The position numbers and the translations under genes were made by a program. A DNA stretch of 64,000 nt, taken from contig JAIQEX010000011.1 in NCBI GenBank assembly GCA_020073615.1, forward strand, positions 16,608 through 80,607. Reading direction: 5' to 3'. This document shows positions 37,251-47,753 of this stretch, in pieces (positions within the stretch are counted from its first letter, which is position 1; the number at the start of each line of letters is the position of its first letter). The notes under the pieces were generated by a model that was given only the letters and a program-made list of their open reading frames with translations, was not told the origin of the DNA and searched no databases. Origin of the DNA: Terriglobia bacterium. Lineage in GTDB: Bacteria > Acidobacteriota > Terriglobia > Bryobacterales > Bryobacteraceae.

Positions 37251-37460
37251 GCGTAACCGGCTGATTTTAGAGGCTTTGGCGTGGATGAAAAAAAGGGGCG
37301 CGAGGAGGAGCAGGTTACGGAGCGGTTGATTCGACTGGAGTTTGCCCGGATCGTGGGGCGGAAACCGGTGCCCGACGATGGGTGGCCGCCGGACAAAAAC
37401 AGGGGGTTACGGTAACGGCTATGTGATCTACAATGTTGTCAAGGGCTTGGCGCGGCGGCT
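37251..37460 (+). promoter_or_regulatory. CRISPR leader
   Basis: A 210-base gene-free stretch between cas2 and the first repeat. It contains an A-rich run (GATGAAAAAAAGG) and a TACAAT hexamer at 37429-37434, with a weak TTACGG 16 bases upstream. This is a plausible promoter that would start the array transcript about 20 bases before the first repeat. The orientation fits the repeat ending in GATTGAAAC, which provides the usual 8-base crRNA 5' handle. Confidence 0.65.
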
Positions 37461-40098
37461 GCAGGAAGGGATTCGCTGACGAAGAAGCGATTGAAACTAC
37501 GCGAACGCCAAAAGAGAAGTCCGGCGAATGCAAGCAGGAAGGGATTCGCTGACGAAGAAGCGATTGAAACATGATAAACCGGCAGATTCGTGGGTCCAAA
37601 TAGCGGGGCAGGAAGGGATTCGCTGACGAAGAAGCGATTGAAACTCGTGGCCAGCGTATAATCTACCACCGGCGGGGTCGTTGCAGGAAGGGATTCGCTG
37701 ACGAAGAAGCGATTGAAACTGAACGAAATGAGTGCGTCTGATCGTCTTTATGATCTGCAGGAAGGGATTCGCTGACGAAGAAGCGATTGAAACCTCGGTG
37801 GCCGCTTGCTGAACAGCGGTCCAGTCTGCAGCGCAGGAAGGGATTCGCTGACGAAGAAGCGATTGAAACCCGCAGGCGTCTTGAGCTTCCAGCCTGGATA
37901 GAATAAAGCAGGAAGGGATTCGCTGACGAAGAAGCGATTGAAACCTTTCTGTCGGGCGATCACCCAGTCAAAGTACTTTAGGGCAGGAAGGGATTCGCTG
38001 ACGAAGAAGCGATTGAAACTTCTTGTTGGCGGGGTTACCGCCTCCTTCGTCGCATGCAGGAAGGGATTCGCTGACGAAGAAGCGATTGAAACGTCCGAAA
38101 TGGATTCCTGGTGCGAGTGTGTCTGCCTGTGCAGGAAGGGATTCGCTGACGAAGAAGCGATTGAAACTTCCCCGATGAAACTTATCCGCGCGAGGGTCGC
38201 GCTGCAGGAAGGGATTCGCTGACGAAGAAGCGATTGAAACTCTGACGAGCTACTTCTTCCGTTACCGGCTTATTCATTGCGGGCAGGAAGGGATTCGCTG
38301 ACGAAGAAGCGATTGAAACGACAGAGTGACGGTGCAGTTGAGCCCGTCCCCCTGAAAGCAGGAAGGGATTCGCTGACGAAGAAGCGATTGAAACTCGATG
38401 CTTCGAGACCGGATATGGCGTGCTTCTGTGCAGGAAGGGATTCGCTGACGAAGAAGCGATTGAAACTGGGATGCGGACTGCTTGGCGAGATCCTCGAGGG
38501 ACAGCAGGAAGGGATTCGCTGACGAAGAAGCGATTGAAACCGCAGCAGCTCGATTTCTTCGGTGAGTCGCCGCTTGGCAGGAAGGGATTCGCTGACGAAG
38601 AAGCGATTGAAACTCTCTATGGCTGTTTCGCAAGGAGCAAGCCCGCCGCGCGCAGGAAGGGATTCGCTGACGAAGAAGCGATTGAAACCATATTGGTCCG
38701 ACGGCCGCGCGATAAGAGCCCATTCTGCGCAGGAAGGGATTCGCTGACGAAGAAGCGATTGAAACAGGAAAACCCACGAAGCATCCACTCTGATAGACAA
38801 CGCAGGAAGGGATTCGCTGACGAAGAAGCGATTGAAACTTATAGGAACAGAAGAAGTACCCAATAATGTACTGTGCAGGAAGGGATTCGCTGACGAAGAA
38901 GCGATTGAAACGAGTTGTTGATGTCCTCGTAGATCGCCACCTTGCAATGGGCAGGAAGGGATTCGCTGACGAAGAAGCGATTGAAACGCTACTTGTTCGA
39001 CCATACGTTGCGTCTCCTTTTTGGGCGGGAAGGGATTCGCTGACGAAGAAGCGATTGAAACTCCGAAGCGAACTGCGGGATGCACCCGGAAACTTCCGGC
39101 GGGAAGGGATTCGCTGACGAAGAAGCGATTGAAACGTGAAAGCTACGTGCGGGCCGGATGGCAGCGGCAGTGCGGGAAGGGATTCGCTGACGAAGAAGCG
39201 ATTGAAACATGGTCTTCCCTTTCGAGTCTTGAGTTAGGATGCTTTCCGCGGGAAGGGATTCGCTGACGAAGAAGCGATTGAAACAGGTCTTGGCGCCCGA
39301 GATGAGCAATTCCGTTGCGGCGGGAAGGGATTCGCTGACGAAGAAGCGATTGAAACCCTGCTCGGCCAGCCGTTCGGGGCCACTCACATCGTCGCGGGAA
39401 GGGATTCGCTGACGAAGAAGCGATTGAAACGGAGATTGGTCGTTCCAAGCGAGACGTACAGGTCAAGCGGGAAGGGATTCGCTGACGAAGAAGCGATTGA
39501 AACTTGATAAGCGCTCCCGCGATCGTGTCGATCTCTGCGCGGGAAGGGATTCGCTGACGAAGAAGCGATTGAAACCTTACTCAACACACCGCATAGCCCG
39601 AGTACCAGGCTGCGGGAAGGGATTCGCTGACGAAGAAGCGATTGAAACTCTGAGGTTGAACGGCAGGTTGAGTGGCGTCTCGTTGCCGCGGGAAGGGATT
39701 CGCTGACGAAGAAGCGATTGAAACTTCATCATAACAAAGGGCGTCGGGGGTTGGTCATTCGGGGCGGGAAGGGATTCGCTGACGAAGAAGCGATTGAAAC
39801 TCCAACTTCTGAGCATCATCCTGGATCAGGCTCAAGCGCGGGAAGGGATTCGCTGACGAAGAAGCGATTGAAACTCAAGTTGGATTACTCTCGGCCGAGG
39901 CCTTAGAGTGCGGGAAGGGATTCGCTGACGAAGAAGCGATTGAAACTGATACTGCCCGGCGGCGTCCGGGATCGGGCTTTGGATGAAGCGGGAAGGGATT
40001 CGCTGACGAAGAAGCGATTGAAACGCTGACAACCACCTCGGTCACGCATGCCCCAATCACCGCGGGAAGGGATTCGCTGACGAAGAAGCGATTGAAAC
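37461..40098 (+). CRISPR. CRISPR array, 36 repeats and 35 spacers
   Basis: The repeat is 37 bases, starting GCAGGAAGGG or GCGGGAAGGG and ending GCGATTGAAAC, with an inner TCGCT/AGCGA inverted pair able to form a short stem. Repeat starts run from 37461 to 40062 with a period of 72-79, so spacers are 35-42 bases (the longest at 38241-38282). All copies are identical except base 3: the first 21 (37461 to 38987) carry A, the last 15 (39025 to 40098) carry G. Transcription is on the plus strand from the leader. The terminal repeat is not degenerate. The array belongs to the Csm locus directly upstream. Confidence 0.98.
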
Positions 40099-40169
40099 GG
40101 CAGCAGCATCGGCAGCAGTGCTGCCGGAGGATGGCGCCCACCGCTCCCGTATGGTCGCGGCTCCTCAAC

Positions 40170-40175
40170 TACAAT
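40170..40175 (+). promoter_or_regulatory. -10 element (TACAAT) for miaB
   Basis: TACAAT ends eight bases before the GTG at 40183, followed by TATACA. It gives miaB its own promoter separate from the array. Confidence 0.5.
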
Positions 40176-40182
40176 ATATACA

Positions 40183-41511
40183 GTGTCTGGGAAAACCTTC
40201 TACATCGAAACCTTCGGCTGCCAGATGAATGTGCACGATTCCGAAAAGGTGATCGGCACGCTCCTGGCGCAGGGCTACGCGCAGGTGGAGGCGCCCGAGG
40301 CTGCCCACCTCGTGCTCTACAACACGTGCAGCATCCGCGATAAGGCCGAGCAGAAGGTGTTCAACCGCCTGCAGAACTTCAAGCGCGACGCCGGCAAAGG
40401 GAAAATCTTCGGCGTGCTGGGCTGCGTGGCGCAGCAGGAAGGCGAGAAGATTTTTGACCGCGCGCCGCACGTGAGCCTGGTGTGCGGCTCGGCCAGCTAT
40501 ACGCGGCTGGGCGAGATGCTGGTGCAGTTGGAAGCGGGCAACCGGCACGTCACCGGGCTGAGCCTGGATACGGACGAGACCTTCGACACCCCCTTCACGC
40601 GCCGCGACAACCCGCACCGCGCGTATATCACCATCATCGAAGGCTGCGACAAGAGCTGCGCCTATTGCGTGGTGCCGTTCACGCGCGGTCCGGAGCGCAG
40701 CCGCACCAGCGAAAGCGTGATGGCGGAGGCGCGGCGGCTGGCCGCCGAGGGCTACAGCGAGATCCAGTTGCTGGGGCAGAACGTGAACAGCTACCGCGAC
40801 CCGTCGCCCGCCGGCTGGGACTTCGCGTCGCTGCTCGCGCGCGTCGCCGAAATCCCCGGCATTCGCCGCGTGCGCTACACCACCTCGCATCCGCGCGATT
40901 TCGTGCGCGCGATCGTGGACGCCATGGATGCCAACGCGGTGCTGTGCGATCACGTGCATCTTCCCGTGCAGTCGGGCTCGACCAGGATGCTGGCGGCCAT
41001 GGACCGGCTGTATACGCGCGACGATTACATGCGGCGCATCGAGTGGCTCAAGACGGCACGGCGCAGGTACTCCATCACCACCGACATCATCGTGGGCTTC
41101 CCCGGCGAGACGGAGGAGGATTTCGCGCAGACGCTCGACCTCCTGGACCAGGTTGAGTACGATTCGCTGTTCAGCTTCAAGTACTCGCCGCGCCCCAACA
41201 CGGCGGCGCTGGCTATGAGCGACCGCGTGCCCGACGAAGAGAAGCAGCGCCGCCTCGTCATCTTGCAGGAGAAGCAGCGCGCCATACAGATCCGCCGCAA
41301 TGCGGAGCTGATCGGCGCCGTGCGGGAAGTCCTGGTGGAAGGCCGCAACCAGTCGCTCGGGCAGTGGATCGGCCGCACCTCCGACAACCGCACGCTCAAC
41401 TTCACGCATCCCGATGCCAACGGCGATTCGCTCGAGGGTAAGTACCTGCCGGTGCGGGTCACGCGGAGCGGCCCGAACTCCTTGGTGGGCGAGAGCGCAA
41501 CTGTGGTGTAA
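40183..41511 (+). CDS. miaB: tRNA-2-methylthio-N6-isopentenyladenosine synthase MiaB
   Basis: A 442-residue radical SAM methylthiotransferase. The N-terminal UPF0004 domain holds one iron-sulfur cluster (ETFGCQMNVHDSE, then NTCSIRDKA and GCVAQQE). The radical SAM CxxxCxxC is in EGCDKSCAYCVVPFTRG near residue 160. A TRAM domain closes the protein. It methylthiolates i6A37 in tRNAs reading UNN codons. The MNV/NTCSIRDKAEQKV pattern is that of MiaB, not RimO or MtaB. The GTG start begins 84 bases after the last CRISPR repeat. It is not related to the Cas locus. Confidence 0.92.
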   Translation: MSGKTFYIETFGCQMNVHDSEKVIGTLLAQGYAQVEAPEAAHLVLYNTCSIRDKAEQKVFNRLQNFKRDAGKGKIFGVLGCVAQQEGEKIFDRAPHVSLVCGSASYTRLGEMLVQLEAGNRHVTGLSLDTDETFDTPFTRRDNPHRAYITIIEGCDKSCAYCVVPFTRGPERSRTSESVMAEARRLAAEGYSEIQLLGQNVNSYRDPSPAGWDFASLLARVAEIPGIRRVRYTTSHPRDFVRAIVDAMDANAVLCDHVHLPVQSGSTRMLAAMDRLYTRDDYMRRIEWLKTARRRYSITTDIIVGFPGETEEDFAQTLDLLDQVEYDSLFSFKYSPRPNTAALAMSDRVPDEEKQRRLVILQEKQRAIQIRRNAELIGAVREVLVEGRNQSLGQWIGRTSDNRTLNFTHPDANGDSLEGKYLPVRVTRSGPNSLVGESATVV

Positions 41512-41530
41512 TGAAAACTGGAGGGGTCTC

Positions 41531-42016
41531 ATGGAAGTCGAAATGAAGATCCGCGGTCTCATGATGGATCCCGTAACCAACATGCCCATCGTCATTCTCA
41601 AGGACGTCAATGGGAACACCGTGCTTCCCATCTGGGTGGGCGTTTACGAGGCCAATGCCATCGCCCTCGAGATCGAAAAAGTTTCGACTCCAAGGCCCAT
41701 GACCCACGATCTCATCAAGAGCCTGCTGCTGGGCCTCAACACGGCCCTGCGCAAGGTGGTGGTGAGCGAGCTCAAGGACGACACCTTCTACGCCGTGATC
41801 TGGCTCGACCGCGAGGGCGACCTGATCAGCGTGGATTCGCGGCCGAGCGATGCCCTGGCCCTGGCGCTGCGGCTCGATTGCCCCATCTACGTGGAAGATG
41901 CCGTGCTCAAGAGCTCGAAGCTGGCGGCCACCGTTTCCGACAAAGTGAACAACGAAGAGCTGCGGCGCTGGCTCGAGGGACTCAACGACGAGGACCTCGG
42001 CCGCTACAAGATGTGA
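41531..42016 (+). CDS. Bifunctional nuclease (BFN/DUF151) family protein
   Basis: A 161-residue protein. The N-terminal BFN domain is typical: [20 protein letters not shown], then [18 protein letters not shown] and [12 protein letters not shown], and the late motif [20 protein letters not shown]. The short C-terminal helical tail is UVR-like. Members are reported as nucleases or are of unknown function. It follows miaB after 19 bases with GGAGGGG before the ATG, so the two are probably cotranscribed; the miaB-BFN pairing is common in this lineage. Confidence 0.85.
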   Translation: MEVEMKIRGLMMDPVTNMPIVILKDVNGNTVLPIWVGVYEANAIALEIEKVSTPRPMTHDLIKSLLLGLNTALRKVVVSELKDDTFYAVIWLDREGDLISVDSRPSDALALALRLDCPIYVEDAVLKSSKLAATVSDKVNNEELRRWLEGLNDEDLGRYKM

Positions 42017-42315
42017 CCTCCGCACTCGCCGCGCGTCTGGCCAGCCTGGACATTCAGCTCATGGCGGAAGCCGCGGCTTACAGCCTGTTCGTGCGCGGCG
42101 CCTGCCTGGCGCTCGTCCACCGCGCCGCGGAGGAGTTCGATTCCATCGGCGCCTCGGCTATCATGACGGAAAACGGCCCGGCTTACCTGGTGTGGCGCGA
42201 TGGTGCGCCGCGGCTGGCGGCCAAGGGCGGAGAGTTGCCCGCCACGCCGGAGCAGGTGGAGACCATCCGCCGGTTCTCCGCAGATTTGAAAGCGGCGCTC
42301 GAAGTAACGGAATGA
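42013..42315 (+). CDS. Small protein of unknown function
   Basis: A 100-residue protein starting at a GTG that overlaps the BFN stop by four bases (GTGA). It has an alpha-beta pattern: a helix ([20 protein letters not shown]), strands ([24 protein letters not shown]) and a C-terminal helix ([17 protein letters not shown]). No family was recognised. The overlaps on both sides with BFN and tyrS indicate an operon gene. Confidence 0.65.
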   Translation: MTSALAARLASLDIQLMAEAAAYSLFVRGACLALVHRAAEEFDSIGASAIMTENGPAYLVWRDGAPRLAAKGGELPATPEQVETIRRFSADLKAALEVTE

Positions 42316-43508
42316 CACTCGACCAACAACTCGACTACCTGCGCAAAGGGATGGCGGAGATCATCCGCGAAGAAGACCTGCGCGAGCGGCTTACCGCGGC
42401 TGCGAAGACCGGCCGGCCGCTGCGCGTGAAGGCCGGCTTCGACCCTACGGCGCCCGATCTGCACCTGGGCCACACCGTCCTGCTGCGCAAGATGAAACAT
42501 TTTCAGGACCTGGGCCACACTGTAATTTTTGTGGTGGGCGACATGACGGCCATGATCGGCGACCCCTCCGGCCGCAACGTCACGCGCCCGCCCATGACGC
42601 GCGAAGCCATACAGGCCAACGCCGAAACCTACATGGCGCAGGTGTTCAAGATCCTCGACCGGGAAAAAACGGAAGTTCGTTTCAACAGCCAGTGGCTGGG
42701 AGAATTGCGCTTCGAGGGCTTGATCCGGCTCTTCTCGAAGTACACCGTGGCGCGCATTCTGGAGCGCGACGATTTCGCCAAACGCTACAAGGAAGGCGTG
42801 CCGATTTCGCTCCACGAGCTGATGTACCCGCTGGCGCAGGCGTACGATTCGGTGGCCGTGGAATGCGACGTGGAGATGGGCGGCACAGACCAGAGGTTCA
42901 ACCTGCTGGTGGGCCGCGAGATTCAGAAGGACTTCGGGCAGCCGCCGCAGATCGTAGCGCTGACGCCGCTGCTCGAGGGCCTCGACGGCGTCAACAAGAT
43001 GTCCAAATCGCTGGGCAACTACATCGGCATCACGGAACCGCCCGAGGTGATGTACCGCAAGGTCATGCAGATTTCCGACGACCTGATGTTCCGCTATTAC
43101 GAGCTGCTCACCGACCGGAGCATCGCCGAAATCCAGGCGCTCCGCGCGCAGATCCACCCCATGGAGGCCAAGATGGCGCTGGCGCGGCTGATCGTGAGCG
43201 ATTACCACACCGCGGCCGACGCCGCGCGCGCCGGCGAGGTGTTCAACAGCGTGGTGCGCCGCAAGGAAGTGCCCGCCGATCTCGAAACCGTGCCTCTGCC
43301 GGAGGGGGTGTCGGTGGCCAACGGCATCCGCGTGGACAAGCTTCTGGCCAGAATCGGGCTCACCGGATCGGTGAGCGACGCGGTGCGCAAGATCAAAGCG
43401 GGCGCCGTCGAGATCAACGGCGAGCGGGTGAAGGAACTGGTGCTGGCGGACGCGACGCCGGAGATGGTGATCCAGGTGGGGAAGAACTGGCGCAAGGTTG
43501 TGCGGTGA
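42312..43508 (+). CDS. tyrS: Tyrosyl-tRNA synthetase
   Basis: A 398-residue class I aminoacyl-tRNA synthetase. The ATP-binding HIGH-type motif is DLHLGH near residue 50, with [19 protein letters not shown] around it. The KMSKS loop is intact ([14 protein letters not shown], near 230). A C-terminal S4-like RNA-binding domain follows ([20 protein letters not shown]). This is the TyrRS form with the HLGH signature rather than the HIGH-bearing short form. The start is the ATG at 42312, overlapping the stop of the small gene before it. Confidence 0.95.
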   Translation: MTLDQQLDYLRKGMAEIIREEDLRERLTAAAKTGRPLRVKAGFDPTAPDLHLGHTVLLRKMKHFQDLGHTVIFVVGDMTAMIGDPSGRNVTRPPMTREAIQANAETYMAQVFKILDREKTEVRFNSQWLGELRFEGLIRLFSKYTVARILERDDFAKRYKEGVPISLHELMYPLAQAYDSVAVECDVEMGGTDQRFNLLVGREIQKDFGQPPQIVALTPLLEGLDGVNKMSKSLGNYIGITEPPEVMYRKVMQISDDLMFRYYELLTDRSIAEIQALRAQIHPMEAKMALARLIVSDYHTAADAARAGEVFNSVVRRKEVPADLETVPLPEGVSVANGIRVDKLLARIGLTGSVSDAVRKIKAGAVEINGERVKELVLADATPEMVIQVGKNWRKVVR

Positions 43509-44347
43509 GAAAACTCTTCTACTGGAAGCTCAAGGAACGCGAGATCAAGCTGGGCGAGAGCACCGTCCTGATGGGGGTGCTGAACGTGACGCCCGATTCG
43601 TTTTCCGACGGCGGCAAATACTCCGACCCCGACCGCGCCTTCGCGCGCGCTCTGGAAATGGAGGAGCAGGGGGCGGACATCATCGACGTGGGCGCAGAAT
43701 CCACCAAGCCCGGTTCGGCGCGCATTTCGGCGGCCGAGGAATTGCGGCGCCTCATCCCCGTTCTGAAGCGGCTGAAAGGCCGGCTGGGCGTGCCGGTTTC
43801 CGTCGACACCTACAAAGCGGAAGTGGCCGAGCGCGCGCTCGAGCTCGGCGTCGAGATCATCAACGACCCCTCCGGCCTGACCTTCGAGCCGCACCTGGCG
43901 CGCATCGTTTCCAACCACGATGCCGGGCTGGTGCTGAACCACATGCGCGGCCGGCCGGAGACGTGGGCCAAGCTGCCTCCGCTGCCGGACCCCATAGGCA
44001 CCATCGCGCGCGACCTGGAAGCCACCATCAGCCGCGCCCGCCACGAGGGCGTAGACAAGTCGCGGATGGCCATCGATCCCGGCCTCGGCTTCGGCAAGCG
44101 CAAGGAGCAGAATTCGCTGATCCTCGGCCGGCTGGGCGAGCTCGCCGCGCTGGACCTGCCCATCATGATCGGCCCCTCGCGCAAACACTTTCTGGCCCAT
44201 GACGATCCGGGAGAGACCCGGTTCGCCACGGCCGCGGCGGTGGCCGCCGGGGTGCTGGCCGGAGCGCACATCGTGCGCGTTCACGACGTGCGCGAGATGC
44301 GCGCCGCCGCGGGCGTAGCCGACGAGATTCTGCGCAACCGGGTTTAG
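43505..44347 (+). CDS. folP: Dihydropteroate synthase
   Basis: A 280-residue TIM-barrel enzyme that joins p-aminobenzoate to the pterin in folate synthesis. The signatures are [17 protein letters not shown] near residue 24, [15 protein letters not shown] near 58, [15 protein letters not shown], and the late [14 protein letters not shown] and [10 protein letters not shown]. In most DHPS the third reads DVGGESTRPG; here Ala replaces Gly and Lys replaces Arg. The GTG at 43505 overlaps the tyrS stop by four bases. Confidence 0.93.
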   Translation: MRKLFYWKLKEREIKLGESTVLMGVLNVTPDSFSDGGKYSDPDRAFARALEMEEQGADIIDVGAESTKPGSARISAAEELRRLIPVLKRLKGRLGVPVSVDTYKAEVAERALELGVEIINDPSGLTFEPHLARIVSNHDAGLVLNHMRGRPETWAKLPPLPDPIGTIARDLEATISRARHEGVDKSRMAIDPGLGFGKRKEQNSLILGRLGELAALDLPIMIGPSRKHFLAHDDPGETRFATAAAVAAGVLAGAHIVRVHDVREMRAAAGVADEILRNRV

Positions 44348-44348
44348 G

Positions 44349-44366
44349 GCAGGCGGCACCGCCTGC
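44349..44366. repeat. REP-like palindrome, copy 1
   Basis: GCAGGCGGCACCGCCTGC, almost a perfect palindrome, lies immediately after the folP stop codon. It matches the palindrome at 57651-57672, so it may be a small dispersed repeat. Its position after folP also fits a weak terminator. Confidence 0.55.
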
Positions 44367-44410
44367 GAATGTTGCAACCGGGCACTGAATTTTCCGTCTA
44401 AGTCTGTGCT

Positions 44411-47400
44411 ATGAAGCGAGCACTTTCAGCCCTTTTTCTGATGGTATTCGCGGGATTCGGCCGCGCGCAAGGCCGCCTGGAATACGCGCTGGTTCTGGAG
44501 GATGCTCCGGTAGCTCAAAAGAGCCAGTCGCGCTTGGCCCTTCGGAGCGCGGAGTCGCTAGCCCAATTGCAGCGGGTGCGCAACGCGCAGTCAGGCGTTC
44601 TCTCGGAGCTGAAGCGCCGCAAGGTGGCGGTCACGGGGACGGCGCAGACGCTGGTGAACGCCATCTTCGTGAACACTACGCGCGAGGCCGCGGCGGAGCT
44701 GCGCAACATTCCGGGCGTGGTGCGCGTGCAATACCTGCCGCCGGTGAAGCGCGACCTCAACACCGCCGTGGACCTGGTAAACGCGCAGGCGGCGTGGAGT
44801 GCGGTGGGCGGACCGGCGAACGCCGGCGCGGGCATCAAGATCGGGATCATCGATACGGGGATCGATATCGGCCACCCCGGGTTCAACGACGCGGGCTTTC
44901 AGGCGCCCAGCCTGCCCGCCGACGCCGACCCCAGCGCCCCGCGCAACCCGGCCTTCCAGAATAATAAGGTGATCGTAGCGCGCAGCTACGTCCCGCTGGT
45001 GGCGGTGGGATTCAACCCGGTTGCCGGCCAGCCGGAGATCACTTCGCGGCCGGACGATGTTTCGCCGCGCGACCGCGTGGGGCACGGCACGGCTATCGCC
45101 ATGATCGCCGCCGGCGTGCGGAACACGGGTCCGCAGGGCGACATACAGGGGCTGGCGCCCAAGGCGTTTCTGGGCAACTACAAGGTGTTCGGTTCGCCCG
45201 GCGTGAACGATTTTTCGAACGATGCGGCGGTGATTCAAGCGCTCGAAGACGCACTCGCCGATGGCATGGACGTGGTGACGCTCTCGCTGAACGAGGGGGA
45301 CCCGGCGGGATTCGGCCCGCTCGATATCGATCTGGACCCCAACAGTTGCGGCGGCCAGTGCGACGTGCGCGCCCAGGCCGTGGAGAATGCCGTGGCGCAA
45401 GGCTTGGTGGTGGTGGCTTCGGCGGGCAACGACGGCAACGCGGGAACGCTCGGCGCCACGCTCAACACGATCCACACGCCGGGCACGGCGCCGCACGCCA
45501 TCACCGTGGGCGCATCCACCAACGCCCACGTGCTGTCGCAATCGGTACACCTGACCGGCGCGAACGCGCCCTCGAATCTTCAAAACATCGCCGCGCGGTT
45601 CGGCGACGGGCCGCATGTGGCCTCGCCCCTGAGCGGGCGGGTAGTGGATATCACGCAATTGCAGAATGACGGCCAGGCTTGCTCGGCGCTTCCAGCGGGG
45701 TCGCTCAATGGGGCCATTGCACTGGTCGAGCAGGGCACGTGCATCTTCGCCAATAAGATCGTCAACGCGGAGAACGCCGGCGCCAAAGGGGTCATCATCT
45801 ATCGGACCAGCGGGTCGGACCACATATTCGGAGTGCAGAATACGGGCATTCCCGCGGTCATGATCGGTAACCGCGACGGGCTGGCATTGAAAGCGTTCGC
45901 CGATTCCAACCCCGGCGCCAACGTATCGCTCGACCCGGCACTCACCGCGCCCGTCAGCAGCGCACCAGACACGGTGGCGCCTTTTTCCTCGCGCGGGCCG
46001 GCGATTGGCATCACGGCCGTGACGCAGACTTTCGACATCAAGCCCGAGCTGGTAGCCCCCGGCGACAATATCTATACCGCCGCGCAGAAGCTGGACCCCA
46101 ACGGCGAAAACTACAATGCCAGCGGCTATGCCGTGGTCTCTGGGACCAGTTATGCCGTGGGCATGGTGGCGGGCGCAGTAGCGCTGGTGAAGCAGGCCAT
46201 GCAGCCCGTAGCCGGAAAGCTGACGGCGCCGCAACTGGCCGCGAGCCTGAAATCGGCGGTGGTAAATACCGCCGACAGCATACTGGATTCCGGCGTCACG
46301 GCGCGCGTGAACGCGGCCGGCGCAGGCCGGTTGAACGCAGGCAAAGCGGTGAGCGTCGCGGCCACGCTCGACCCGCCCACCATCTGTTTCGGCGCCATCG
46401 CGTCGATCTCGACAGCGCCGAAACGCACGCTGAATATCACCAACCTCGGCAACGCCGCCGCCACCTTCAGTTTCGCCGTGCAGCCATCTACCAGTTCCAG
46501 CGCCAGCGTGACGCTTTCGCAGGCCACCCTGACCTTGCAGCCCGGCCAGCAGAACAGCGTGACGGTCAGCCTGACGGGCACCCGCCCCGGCGCGGGAAGT
46601 TACGAGGGATTCATCGCCGTCACCAGCGGCACGGGCACTAACTTGCGCGTGCCCTACCTGTACCTGGTGGGCGACAACGTACCGCGCGATATCTTCCCGG
46701 TGGCTAATGGACTTTTCGCCGGCGCCGGCGATTCGGCGGACAACCAGAAGGCTGCCTTTGTCGGGTTCAAGGTGATCGACCAGTTCGGCGTGCCGGTCGC
46801 ACTTCCCCCTGGCGGCGTGCGGTTCAACGCGGTGAAAGGCGGGTCGATCGCGCTGGGGGACACCGGCACCGACCGTGTCGGCGACGCCTTTGCCGAAATC
46901 AACCTCGGCACGGGCGACCAGGTGATCACGGCCACCGCAGGCGGGCTCAGCATCGAATTCGACGGCTTCGCGCGCGCGTATCCTTCGATTGCCGGCGCCA
47001 ACAACGCGGCATCGGGCGACATCGGGCAAGGGCTGGCGCCTGGCTCCTATATTTCGATTTATGGCACGGCGCTGGCGGACGTGGTCCAGGTGGAATCCAC
47101 GTCGTCCCTGCCCGTTTCCCTCTCCTGGGTGAGCGTGAGCTTCGACGACGGCGGTCTCAGCGTGCCCGGCCATCTCCACTTTGTGAGCCCCGGCCAGATC
47201 AACGTGCAGATCCCTTGGGAGTTTCAGGGGCACTCATCGGTGGCCATGAAGGTGACCGCCAGCTATTTGCCCAGCGCGGTCTTTACCGTACCGCTGGCCA
47301 CTTACTCGCCCGGTATTCTGGAGTATAGTGACAGCGGCACGTCATCCGCCCTCGTGCAGGATATCAATTTCGTTCTGGTAAGCCACAGCAACCCGGCGCA

Positions 47401-47692
47401 GCGCGCGCAGGGGATCACCATCTACATGAACGGCCTGGGACCGGTGAGCCCGCAGCCTGCATCGGGGGAAGCATCGCCCTCCACGCAGCCTTTCGCAACT
47501 ACGCCCGTGAACCCGATGGTGACCATCGGCGGAGTGAACGCAAGGGTGATCTTCAGCGGGATGACGCCCGGGTTTGTGGGGCTGTACCAGGTGAACGCGA
47601 TTCTGGACCAGAACACCCCCACGGGACTGCAGACGCTCGATGTCTCGATGAACGGCGTCGTGGCCAAGACCTCGCACGTGCAGGTACAATAG
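44411..47692 (+). CDS. Secreted subtilisin-like protease with Solibacter-type C-terminal domain
   Basis: A 1093-residue exported S8 protease with a signal peptide (MKRALSALFLMVFAGFGRAQ). The order is an I9-like propeptide, then the catalytic domain with Asp in IIDTGIDIGHPGF (about 149), His in VGHGTAIAM (about 224) and Ser in GTSYAVGMVAG (about 579). A protease-associated domain insert (about 390-510) and Fn3-like sheets follow. The last about 230 residues (from ASGDIGQGLAPGSYISIYG) match the Solibacter-type uncharacterized C-terminal domain found in hundreds of secreted proteins of this lineage. It is a paralog of the next gene. Confidence 0.88.
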   Translation: MKRALSALFLMVFAGFGRAQGRLEYALVLEDAPVAQKSQSRLALRSAESLAQLQRVRNAQSGVLSELKRRKVAVTGTAQTLVNAIFVNTTREAAAELRNIPGVVRVQYLPPVKRDLNTAVDLVNAQAAWSAVGGPANAGAGIKIGIIDTGIDIGHPGFNDAGFQAPSLPADADPSAPRNPAFQNNKVIVARSYVPLVAVGFNPVAGQPEITSRPDDVSPRDRVGHGTAIAMIAAGVRNTGPQGDIQGLAPKAFLGNYKVFGSPGVNDFSNDAAVIQALEDALADGMDVVTLSLNEGDPAGFGPLDIDLDPNSCGGQCDVRAQAVENAVAQGLVVVASAGNDGNAGTLGATLNTIHTPGTAPHAITVGASTNAHVLSQSVHLTGANAPSNLQNIAARFGDGPHVASPLSGRVVDITQLQNDGQACSALPAGSLNGAIALVEQGTCIFANKIVNAENAGAKGVIIYRTSGSDHIFGVQNTGIPAVMIGNRDGLALKAFADSNPGANVSLDPALTAPVSSAPDTVAPFSSRGPAIGITAVTQTFDIKPELVAPGDNIYTAAQKLDPNGENYNASGYAVVSGTSYAVGMVAGAVALVKQAMQPVAGKLTAPQLAASLKSAVVNTADSILDSGVTARVNAAGAGRLNAGKAVSVAATLDPPTICFGAIASISTAPKRTLNITNLGNAAATFSFAVQPSTSSSASVTLSQATLTLQPGQQNSVTVSLTGTRPGAGSYEGFIAVTSGTGTNLRVPYLYLVGDNVPRDIFPVANGLFAGAGDSADNQKAAFVGFKVIDQFGVPVALPPGGVRFNAVKGGSIALGDTGTDRVGDAFAEINLGTGDQVITATAGGLSIEFDGFARAYPSIAGANNAASGDIGQGLAPGSYISIYGTALADVVQVESTSSLPVSLSWVSVSFDDGGLSVPGHLHFVSPGQINVQIPWEFQGHSSVAMKVTASYLPSAVFTVPLATYSPGILEYSDSGTSSALVQDINFVLVSHSNPAQRAQGITIYMNGLGPVSPQPASGEASPSTQPFATTPVNPMVTIGGVNARVIFSGMTPGFVGLYQVNAILDQNTPTGLQTLDVSMNGVVAKTSHVQVQ

Positions 47693-47753
47693 GTAACGAC
47701 AGACCTCGGGCTGTAACCGCGGGCATCCCTCAGGCATCCAAGGATAGAGTCGT

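Noticed and set aside
37461..40098. Open reading frames running through the CRISPR array on both strands
   Set aside because: They are made of repeated peptides from the repeat sequence and end at random spacer positions.
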